The notes beneath the pieces were generated by a model. The model searched no databases and was not told where the DNA came from. It saw nothing but the letters and a program-made list of their open reading frames with translations. Shown piece by piece: positions 36,901 to 48,900 of a stretch of 64,000 nt of DNA; position 1 is the first letter of the stretch, and each line of letters starts with the position of its first letter. Both the position numbers and the translations under genes were made by a program. Source of the stretch: Chondrosia reniformis. Its lineage: Eukaryota; Porifera; Demospongiae; Chondrillida; Chondrillidae. The stretch lies in assembly GCA_947172415.1 (NCBI GenBank), contig OX359198.1:2325401-2389400 (forward strand). Direction: 5' to 3'.

Positions 36901-39900
36901 CTGACTTACAAGTGTCTCAATTCACTTGCTCCTCCCTATCTCTCAACCCTCTTCCGTCTCCCCACCCACCACCACAACACACGAAGGAAAAACCTCATCA
37001 ACCTTCCCGCGGTCAGGACGACATTTGGACAACATGCAGTTTCATCTCAAGGTGCATCCCTGTGGCGGTCTCTACCTGCCTCACTACGTGATTCAGGATC
37101 TCTAAAGAATTTCTCAAGAGCTGCACACTATTATTTTGACTCACTCACATGATCCTTTCCCTTTATATTTATTAAATCTGCATGACGCTGACTTATTTGA
37201 ATCTCCGAACTGTCATGTTTTTGTCCTTTTGTATTACTGCATTTTACAGGGTGCCTAGAATAGTAGCCAATGGCTAAAGGCCTTCCCTGTTTAATTAAGC
37301 TTAACAAACAAACAAACAAACAAACAAACAAACAAAAAGGTTGGAAACCTTAAACCTAAGCCTCATAGAAGTTTTCCAGGTGGTAAAAAACATGCCCAAC
37401 AAGATAATCAGCAATTTTTTCAGAGATACAGTAGCTATAAGATCACATACAGGAACCTATGTTGGCTCTCCAGATGGTTTAGTACACTGGAGGAAGGGAG
37501 ATCTGGCATAAACATTAATAACTACTAACTAACAGTTAGCTAGTTATTGTTAAATATTATACGTTTGTAACTAACTGTAGTAGTTGTATCAGAAAACACT
37601 CTTTTATTGTACACATAACAGTTATTGACCATTCACTGAGAATAGTACACTTAGAGGATACAATCCTAGTCTTTAATACACATGTATACCTACTTTCTTG
37701 TCTACGGCCACATCTAATGGTGTCCTTCCTGATGAATCCTCCTTGTCTACATCAGCACCAACTTTAAGGAGATGCTTCACTATATTGACATGACCATGCT
37801 CAACAGCAACATGAAGTGGAGTAGTAGCAGTGTAATCACATTGGACTGCAGTCTTTAGTGTTCTGTTAACATTCTCACTGGTGACTAGTCTCTTTACCTA
37901 CCAACAGTTAAGTGATAACTAAGGACATGTCTAAATGTTTCAATGAACATGAACGATAACATTAAAGGCGTTGGCAATATTTCAAAACTTAAAAAGAAAT
38001 CATCGTATGGAACCTTTTTAATCGCTTATCTCATAAAAGACGGCATCGGCGCTCCAATCTAAAATCGACAGGCAGTATTAATAACGCTGCCTACGACCCT
38101 GAATGGCTCAAAGAACGACTACCACTTTACAAGAACGTGGGCTTTCTAGCCAAACTTAAACACGATACTTTTGCTTTACCAGCTCGACACCTTCATTGTT
38201 TGTTAAACTCGGTACAATGTCTTATCGATACCCCAGAAACACCTTTTCCGCTTAGACTTATGCTAATGATTAAAGACGTTATTAAAGCACGCGCTTCAGC
38301 CAGCCTTCCCAAACACCCAACGAAAACGACAAGTCCAGAAGGGTTTCTTAAAATCGTGTTTCATAATAAAGGTGTAGAAAAAATAGGCCTCTCAGGTATC
38401 TTAAACCAAAAGTTAGTGTTAGAAACTGTCCCACCCCTTATACAAAACAAAGAGCCCCCATGTGTAGTATATAAGTATACCCAACCAATAGGACCTCAAA
38501 TCTTTAACTTTTCACAAGCCTCCAAGTCAGATGTTTTTAGAAAACCAGAACCATGTGAGTGTCACAAGTCCCCCTTCATTTACAAGCCCCTAGGCCATGT
38601 TTTAACAGGTGATCTACGTATTGTTAGTAACCCAAAACTTAGAAAACTTATTAAGAAAGGACCAAAATTTAGAGAACCTAATAACTTTAATTGGGTAACT
38701 GCTTTAAAAATGTGTAAGGAAGGTCTTAGAAAATATAAGATTACCTGGGCCCGTAGAGAAAATGTATATACTTCTGTATTTAGTGAGTGGGAAAATGCTG
38801 TACTTAAGAAAATTAATGATAGGACCTCTAAGCTGTCTAAATCGTATACCAAATCCTCAGTAGCCAAGAAGACCCTTACTTGCCCTAAAATTAAGAAATT
38901 CTTAGCAGACCTACATGATAAGTATGTTATAGCCCCTGCCGATAAGGCCTCTAATAATATAATTTTTATATGTAAGACCTACTATAGACAAATTATTAAT
39001 GAAGAACTAGGCAGTACCTCCACTTATGCTAAATGTACAGTAGAACCCCAACAGTTAATTAGGAAACACATAGATTTCTTAAAACTAGAGAACTTAGAAC
39101 CTAAACCAGACTGGTGTAACCTTCCCTCTTTTTACTGGATGCCTAAGCTACATAAGAACCCTTACAGCTACAGATTCATAGCCGCCTCTCACAAATGTAC
39201 TACCAAACCCCTTTCTAGATTTCTAAATTCGGCACTCAGACTAATTCTCATACATTTTAGAGAATACTGCCTAGGTATATATAGGAATACTGGTGTTAGT
39301 GCCTTTTGGATAGTAGAAAACTCACTAGAAGTCTTAGATAGTCTTAGGTCTATACCCGCTAGAAAAACCCAGCTAGCTAGTTTTGATTTTTCTACATTAT
39401 ATACAGCGATCCCCCATAACCTACTTAAAGATAAGATTACTAACCTAATTCATAGTGCCTATACCTGTAGAAAGTCCCAATATATAGAAGTCTGTCAGGA
39501 TAAAGCCTTTTGGTCTAACAATGTCTCCAATAAAGCAGTCACAGCTGTTCATTTAGTAGAGCTCTTTAATTACCTTATTAACAACATTTATGTATGTGTA
39601 GACGGTTCTGTATTTAAGCAATGTGTAGGTATCCCTATGGGTACTGACTGTGCCCCTGTAGTTGCTAATCTTTTTCTGTTTGCCTATGAGTATGAGTTTA
39701 TGAAAGGACTACTTAAGGATAACATCACCCTAGCTATTAAATTTTCCAATACTTATAGGTATATTGATGACCTTTTATGTATTAACAACAAGGATTTTGA
39801 ACTGTCAATTAGTGATATTTACCCCAAAGAACTTATTCTTAAAAAGACAAATACCAGCCCTAAAAATCCCCCTTTTTAGACTTAGATATAACCATTACTA

Positions 39901-42900
39901 ACAATCATTTTATCACTAAAGTATATGATAAGCGAGAGGACTTTAACTTTGATATAGTAAATTTCCCCCATTTAGATAGTAATATTCCTAATTCCCCAGC
40001 CTATGGTGTCTTTAGTTCACAACTAATTAGGTATTCTAGAATATGTAGTGACTTCTCCAGTTTTCAGGCTAAAAGTTTGCAGTTATGTAGTAGGCTTATT
40101 AAGCAGGGTTACAAATACTTTAAGCTAAAATCAACCTTTAAAACCTTCCTATCCCGGCAGCCTCTAGTTAGAATCAAGTATAAGCAAAAAGTATGCTTAA
40201 GGACTGTCTTGTGTTACCCCATATTGTGTTACCCCACCTCCAAAGGAATGTTACTACTAGAAGACCTAAGGGTAGACTTACGTAATATGTCCTACTTGTG
40301 TCTATAGTTATGCTGAGTCTGTTTTACCTGTACAAGCAGGATTACTAATAAACATATAATTAATTCATAAAAGTTAATTGGACCTACATTCCTTTCATAA
40401 AATTAAATTTCATCATGTGTCTTAGTTAACACCTTATTTAACTTTTGGCGCCAAAATAGTGTATATAAGGCCCCTAGATTTAGCATAGTGAGCCAAGGAT
40501 TCACAGAAGATCAAGATAAAGAAAAAGACAAAGACTCCCAGGATCACTGATGAAGGGTGGAAGTCCCAGAAACGGCTGTCTGACCCAGTGGAGAAGAAGA
40601 TGAAAGAAGGGAAAAGAAGGAAGAAAAGACTACTGTATCTTCATCTAAAGCTCTCTTTAGGTTTAGTTCCCCTATAGGCTCTTTTTACAGAATAGGCATA
40701 TAGCATGTAGTATCTTAGATTTTTCATGTGTCTTCTAGGAACACAGTTAACTGCTACATTATAAACATGACTACAGTCAATGCACTATGTACATGCTGAC
40801 ATAATTATAATACAGTGCAACACTTAAGGACACCCACACTGACCTGTTCAATGTTGCCTTCTTTGATTTGAAACACAGTCTCTGGATCACGTTTGCAAAG
40901 TAATTTGAGAAGTGAAGCACTCTGTTTGAAAAAATAAACTATAAAACTTCAATGAACAAAATTGTGCAATATTGTGCAATCAGTAGAGATTGAGAAAAGA
41001 TTCTACATTCCTAGTTACTATACAAGGCTGTACACATTTGATGACTATTGAGGTTAGCATTTTACATACGTAATTCAAGCTTATTATGTCAACATTTAAG
41101 AAATATAGGAACAACAAAAGTTACTGTAGTTTTCTTTTTTAATTCATGACTCTAGATTTACCCCACCCACCACTCATATCTACTGAGGAGCGTTATAAGA
41201 AAATCGGTTGGACTAAGTCCACTTACGTATGATACCCAGAGTCAACTAAAACAGTAGATGGATTGTTTATAATGATCAGCTATACCTTGGCTATTGCCTT
41301 ATCCTATTTAAAGGCTTTTGACCTAAAATTGTTCCCCCATTTAATACAGTTCAATTGTAACATTACTGTATATCCATACTTTATCACTGTAACCTGCTAC
41401 ATCTAATGGTGTCCTCCCTGATGAATCCTCCTTATCTACATCAGCACCAACTTTAAGGAGATACTTCACTATATTGACATGACCATGCTCAACAGCAACA
41501 TGAAGTGGAGTAGCAGTATTTGTAGAGTAACCATATCTTTCTCGAGTCTTCAATTCTTTGTTGACATTTTCACTGCTAATCAGTTCAGAAACCTAAACAG
41601 ATTTAAACAAATCGTCAACTAATGCTAATTACTAAACACTAGTCACTATCCCACACCTTCAACTTCATGGTTACTTCCCCAAATATCAGAAGCCCCATCC
41701 TTGTTGTACAAAAAACAAACTGCTACTTAAGAGAGTAATGTGTAATGTGTGACAAATAAAGGAAAGCAAAATAAAAACATTAAAAAAATGAAATTAGAAG
41801 TAGGGATAGCCCATGCAACAAATGACAAACACATCTGGAAAAAGTAGCGAAACAAGACAGTGACCATGTGATAAGGCATACTGAAATTTAAGTGACTTAA
41901 CCATACACATCACTTCTATTTTTGGGCGCACCAGTATCATGATAGCTGAAGTAGGGATGGTGCGCCCAAACATAGAAGTGATGTGTATGGTTAAGTCACT
42001 TAAATTTCAGTATGCCTTATCACATGGTCACTGTCTTGTTCACGACGAGTGCTACAGTCGATTTTACAGTGCACGTGATACCATACATTACATAGGGCGG
42101 CCATTTTTTCCTGGCCATCCTGACTGTTACAGTACTACCGTACTCTAGGATAAGAAAATACAACTTCTCCGTCTTCACCTAGAAACAATAGATAATGACC
42201 ACACACACTGCCACCTACCACCATCACACACAAAATATGTACTTTGCTCATCTGTTTATGTATCAGTTCCATCAATATACAATACACAAAATACTAACCA
42301 GTTAAGGCAACAGTTTTCAGTGAATTGTCACCAGAAAACTGCTAACCCATAACTTTACCACAAATCGGGTAAAATTAAAGGTTATCACCTTTCAGTATCT
42401 GTTCTGGGGGAGAGTTACTAGGTTGGCTAAGGATCTTCATGTCAGCAATCCAATGTTGTCATGTCAACAAAAGCAGCCAGAAGATACACAAGAAGATGGC
42501 ATATGAGAAGATATCCCAAAAATAGTAGAATTATATCAATAAATCTGTTCTCAAACAACTCATCTAATCATCAGTGGCAATAGGGCAAGGTCTGACCAGC
42601 CAGCAACTCATCTAATCATCAGTGGTAATAGGGCAAGGTCTAACCAGCCAGCAACTCATCTAATCATCAGTGGCAATATGGCAAGGTCTAACCAGCCAGC
42701 AACTCATCTAATCATCAGTGGCAATAGGGCAAGGTCTAACCAGCCAGCAACTCATCTAATCATCAGTGGCAATAGGGCAAGGTCTAACCAGCCAGCAACT
42801 CATCTAATCATCAGTGGCAATAGGGCAAGGTCTGACCAGCCAGCAACTCATCTAATCATCAGTGGCAATAGGGCAAGGTCTGACCAGCCAGCAACTCATC

Positions 42901-45900
42901 TAATCATCAGTGGAAATAGGGCAAGGTCTGACCAGCCAGCAACTCATCTAATCATCAGTGGCAATAGGGCAAGGTCTAACCAGCCAGCAACTCATCTAAT
43001 CATCAGTGGCAATAGGGCAAGGTCTGACCAGCCAGCAACTCATCTAATCATCAGTGGCAATAGGGCAAGGTCTGACCAGCCAGCAACTGATCGAATCATC
43101 AGTGGCAATAGGGCAAGGTCTGACCAGCCAGCAACTCATCTAATCATCAAATCATAACTAAGCAAACAACAACATAACAAAGACAATAGGGTCTGACCAG
43201 CAAGAGTACTGTTGTAATCAAAACTAAGCATATGATGTAGAAGTTGAGGTCACCACAGAAAGACATTGATTCAAGCCTATAACAGACCTGCCAAGGCTAG
43301 GCTTAGAGCATGCGTGAGACTTTCTCAAGAAATGAGTGAGACTGCCCCAAAAATGCGTGAGATTTCAAAAAAAAATTTCGCTCGCTACGCTCGCGTACAT
43401 TTCCCTCAATATATACCCTTACTAAGTAACATTAGATGGCTAATACCATACATTACGTCGTCAATTAAAAATGGAGGAGAAAGTGCCGCTACGCTTACGG
43501 ATTACTGCTAGATCATGAGTCTATAAGTCGTAATAAATGGGATACGGATAGATCATCGACAAGAATTTAAAGATATATACTCCACAGCCAAGGAATAGCC
43601 CCATCAGCCTGTATGGCTGATCTGCCTGCTGGGGGTCCTGCAAGACCTAGACTAGAGTGAGTATGACAGTGAGTGAGAATCAGGAAAAGGCGTGAGATTT
43701 GGCACAGATATGCGTGTGAGCGTGACATGACAGTCAAATGCGTGTGTCTCACGCCAGATGCGTGAGACTTGGCAGGTCTGCTATAAAGCACACATCTAAA
43801 AGTATGCCGTTGCTTCTGTAACTGATTCCTATCCTCACAATCCATTCCTCTCCTATTACTTACTATACAATTCTTAAGGAAGTTTTCAGTTTCACAGAGA
43901 GTAAGTACTAACATCAGAAGTGTCTAATATTTCTGTGTTAGTTAAATTAGTGATGCCAGAAACCAATTCCAAAATCTAGCCATCATTCGGTTCCTTATAC
44001 GAGGTGGAAATCTGTTGTGAACAACCATGAGTCAATGTAGTAATACACCAAAAAATCTTTAACATCTTTTCAAAGGAAACAAGTTATTGAAAGACACAAT
44101 TATACAAGGCTTAGTCAGTTAATTAATAAGGATAGTTACAAACATTAGGGGACTTTAAGAATCTTAAAGCTTCATAATTTAACTAAGAAATTTTACACCA
44201 TCCACTCAAATTGACTCTAAAGTGTAATTAAACGTGCATATTTAGGCATTATAGGTGTGCAGAGAGACGATAGATCCTTACAAACCTAAAACTCAACTTG
44301 AGGTGCAATAAGCAAATCAATAAATTTCACTAAAATTAGCAACCTCAATGTTTACTAGTGTGAGTAATTGAGCACTCTAGCATAAACCCGTGTTATAGGG
44401 CTAACTACTGTTAATCCCCACAGTAGGTATAGCATACCAAACACTGTAGTACACAGTACTAGACAGATGAATATAATTAGTGTACGGTACAAACACTTAT
44501 AACACTAATGCATTAAATAAAACAGTAATCATAACACCACACTCACTTGAGCAATGTGTCCTTCTCTGATAAGAAATGAGATCCCTGCACCATTGTTTGC
44601 AGGGTGGGCACACAGTAACATGATGATATGAGGATTCTACAATAAAAAGGTTACAATACTTAATACTTTCATCAATTTTATACTTAAAGGGCAACACAAT
44701 CAGTATGTCATTATATTCTTAATCATATCAATTGCACAGACAAGGAATTTCACCTCCCAATAATCAGAATCCAGTAAGGTGAGCCATATAAACTCAAAAT
44801 GGAAAAAACAAGCTTTCAATGTTTCTGTGGCTCTACATTACACTACTACATACAGTATGTACTGACCTTCTTAGAAACTGCTACATCTAATGGTGTCCTC
44901 CCTGATGAATCCTTCTTATCTACATCAGCACCAACTTTAAGGAGATACTCTACAATACTGACATGATCATGCTCAACAGCAACATAAAGTGGAGTAGCAG
45001 CAGTGTAACTACATTGGACCGCAGTCTTCAATGTTCTGTTGACATTTTTACTGTTGACTAGCGTTTTTACCTACAAAGTTAAGTGACAAGGAAGAACATG
45101 TCAAAATGTTTCAATAAACATGTGTCTTCTGGGAACACAGTTAACTGCTACATTATAAACATGACTAAAGCAATGCACTAAGCACAGATGGCATAATTAT
45201 AATACAGTGCAACACTTATGGACACCCACACTGACCTGTTCAATGTTGCCTTCTTTGATTTGAAACACAGTCTCTTGATCACGTTTGCAAAGGAATTTGA
45301 GAAGTGGAGCATTCTGTTTAAAAAATAAACTATAAAACTTTAATGAACAATATTGTGCAATCAGTAGAGAGATTGAGAAAAGGTTCTACTTTCCTAGTTA
45401 CTATATAAGGCTTTACACTTTTGATAACTACTGAGGTTAGTAATTTAATTCAAGCTTATCATGTCAACATTTAAGAAATATAGAAACAACAAAACTTAAC
45501 TTTCCTTTTTAATTCATGACTCTAGATTTACCACTCCCACTCATATCTACTGAGGAGCGTTATAAGACAACAGGTTGGACTAAGTACACTTAAGGTACTC
45601 AGAGTCAACTAATAGCATTTAAAATGGTCAGCTATACCTTGGCTATTGCCTTATTGGATGATGAGGTAAAATATATTTATATATATATATAATATATAAT
45701 ATATATATACATCGCTACGGTTTAATAGCCCAAATTTTCGGATTCGGCGGCCATTTTTACTCGGAGATAGGTCGTATAGCTTCGGGGACCCTTAAATTGG
45801 GTTTGACGGCCATTTTTACCCCCAGGACGGTCTTCGTTATGGCTGTATAGTCCACATTTTCGGATTCAGCGGCCATTTTTACTCGGAGATAGGTCGTATA

Positions 45901-48900
45901 GCTTATAGCTTGAGATATAATTAAAAGCTTTTGTTCTCCCATTTAACGGGATAAGAGTGGTAGAAAGGGATTCTCCAAGTACAGGTTTTCCTTAATATAC
46001 TATCTACATAGTAATTATACTTAGTTGTGTTCCTGAAAGGTGAGCCATAAAAACTCAAAATGGAAAAAACATGCTTTCAATGTTTCTGTGGCTCTACATT
46101 ACACTACTACGTACAGTATGTACTGACCTCCTTAGAAACTGCTACATCTAATGGTGTCCTCCCTGATGAATCTTCCTTATCTACATCGGCACCAACTTTA
46201 AGGAGATACTCTACAATTCTGACATGATCATGCTCAACAGCAACATGAAGTGGAGTAGTAGTAGCAGTAGAGAAACCATATCTGTCTCTAAAGCTACCAT
46301 ATCTATCTTGAGTCATCAATTTTCTGTTGACATTCTCACTATTTATCAGCTTAGTAACCTAAACAGATTTAAACAAATCATTGTCAACTATCATTTAAAA
46401 GTATAATTCAATGGTTAAATTTACAACTACGTACATGGTGCTTCAAACAATATAACATTAATCTGGAATATTCACTGTATAAACAACTATTGTATATTAT
46501 TAAACTTGGAATTTGAACAACTTAATTAAACCATTTTTATATTCATGCAATCCAATGTTGCTATGCCAACAAAAGAGGCCAGAAGATACACAAGAAAATG
46601 GTATACGAGAAGATATCCCAAAAACAGTCAGAGAATTAACTCATCTAATCATCAAATCATAACTAAGCAAACAACAACATAACAAAGACAATAGGGTCTG
46701 ACTAGCAAGAGTACTGTTGTAATCAAAACTAAGCATATGATGAAGAAGTTGAGGTCACCACAGAAAGACATTGATTCAAGCCTATAAAGCATACATCTAA
46801 AAGTATCCCGTTGCTTCTGTAACTGATTCCTGTCCTCACAATCCATTCCTGTCCTATCATCTATTATACAGTTCTTAAGAAATCTTGCAGTTTCACAGAG
46901 AGTACTACTATCAGAAGTGTGTAATGATTCTGTGTTAGTTAAATTAGTGATGCCAGAAACCAAATCCAAAGGAAGCGATCATTCGGTGCCTTATACGAGG
47001 TGGAAATCAAGTTGTGAACAACCATGAGTCAATGTAGTCATGCAACTAACATCTTTTCAAAGGGAACAAGTTATTGAAAGACACAATTATACAAGCAGGG
47101 TTTCTTTCAGCTTTTGCCCAAGGGGGGGATGGTATGGGATGGATTGGGGGCGGAGGGGGGCAAGTGCGTATCCATGTGCAAAGCATGCAGCAAACTGGGG
47201 GGTCTGGGGTAGGGGGTGCATTTCATGTTATCATATATTATATATATATATATAGAATTCTCAGCATACCCAAGGGGGGTGGGGAAGCCAAAGTCAAGGG
47301 GAGGTCAAATGCCCTCTCCCGCCCCCCCATGAAAGAAACCCTGACAAGACTTAGTCAGTTGATTAATAGGGATAGCTACAAAAATTAGGGAACTTTAAGC
47401 ATCTTAAAGCTTCATCATTCAACTATGGATTTTACACCACCCACTCAAATTGACTCTAAAGTGTAATTAAACGTGCTTATTAAAACACATATAAATGCAT
47501 TATAGGTATGTAGAGAGATGATATATCATTATGAACCTAAGAATGAACTTGAGGTGCAATAAACAAATGAATTTCGTTGAAATTAGCACCTCAATGTTCT
47601 ACTCGTGCGAGTAACCAAACACTCTAGTGTAAACTCGTGTTATAGGGCTAACTACTTTTAATCCCCACAGTAGGTATAGCATACCAAACACTGTAGTACA
47701 CAGTACTAGACAAATGAATACAATTAGTGTAAGGAACAAACTCTTGTAACACTTATGCATTGAATAAAACAGTAATTATAACACCACACTCACTTGAGCA
47801 TATTGTCCTTCTCTGATAAGAAATGAGATCCCTGCAGTATTGTTTGCAGTGTGGGCACAGAGTAACATGATGATAGTGAGATTCTACAATAAAAAGGTTA
47901 CGATATTTAATACTTTCATCAATATTATACTTAAAGAGCAACACATTCAGTAAGTCAATGTACCCTTAATCATATCAATTGCACAGACAAGGAATTTCAC
48001 CTCCCAATAATCAGAATCCAGTAAGGTGAGCCATATATAACTCAAAATGGAAAAACATGCTTTCAATGTTTCTGTGGTTCTACATTACACTACTACGTAC
48101 AGTATGTACTGACCTCCTCAGAAACTGCTACATCTAATGGTGTCCTCCCTGATGAATCTTCCTTATCTACATCAGCACCAACTTTAAGGAGATGCTCTAC
48201 AATTCTGACACAATCATGCTCAACAACAACATGAAGTGGAGTAGTAGTAGTAAAGTGACCAAATCTATCTTGAGTCTTCAATTCTCTGTTGACATTCTCA
48301 CTATTTATCAGCTTAGTAACCTACATATGTACATATATTTAAATATTGTTGAATGATCATTACACAAACTCACGTGAAAATGTTAAAATACACATATAAA
48401 TATATAATTACGTGTTGCTCCATGTACAGTCAACATACAACAACTACCAGTTTGTTTACATCTAAGGTGTAACTTATTTGTGTCATTCAGCTGATGAAGG
48501 TCCACAGACCGAAACGTCCTGAAGTAATTCATTAATTGTTTCGCGCTGCTACGGGAAGCTCATCAACTAATTAACCATATTAACAACGTAGCAATGAACC
48601 TATATTCTCTCAACAACTATCCTGACCTTCATGGAACACTGCATCTGAATATTTTACATACACTCATCAATGTGTTGTACGTATATAAACATGTTCTCAG
48701 AAATACATCTACTGTTCCACTGAGATTATAAATACGTAATTACATGCTGCTAGCTACCAGCCATGTGACCAAGGTATCATCCGCAATCTAAAGGTCCATT
48801 ACTGGCGTACTCTGTTGCAGAAGAGTTTTATGGCCATTGACAATGGTGAAGAGTTCTCTGTCAATGTCCTGGGTGCTTTACGGATTCTCCATTCTGCATG

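Larger units (their letters stand above)
37952..40724 (+). mobile_element. Penelope-like retroelement, nearly complete RT
   Basis: A 2,773-bp insertion in a gene A intron. The equivalent intron at 45.11 kb reads AACATGTGTCTTC, while here CATG is duplicated at 37948-37951 and 40725-40728. It contains one long RT ORF, a frameshift, a further coding stretch to 40306 and a hammerhead motif 138 bp before its end. The plus-strand coding sense is opposite to gene A. No GIY-YIG domain follows the RT, unlike classical Penelope elements; the 5' part, where some lineages carry it, appears truncated. Confidence 0.8.
41600..44540. repeat. Duplicated intron module of gene A with three insertions
   Basis: Same module as 5400-7300. 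It carries the near-perfect palindromic MITE, the 12-unit satellite and the CAGACCTG MITE. Nothing else in it looks coding. Confidence 0.7.

Noticed and set aside
38580..38867. Minus-strand 95-codon ORF
   Set aside because: It is the reverse complement of the long RT frame and shows no domain.
42678..43157. Plus-strand 159-codon ORF with a perfect 16-residue repeat
   Set aside because: It is a by-product of the 48-bp satellite, which is intronic, antisense to gene A, and has 12, 6, 1 or 0 units in equivalent introns.
42553..43160. Possible CRISPR array
   Set aside because: The whole 48-bp unit is conserved with no variable spacers, and the genome is an intron-bearing animal genome.
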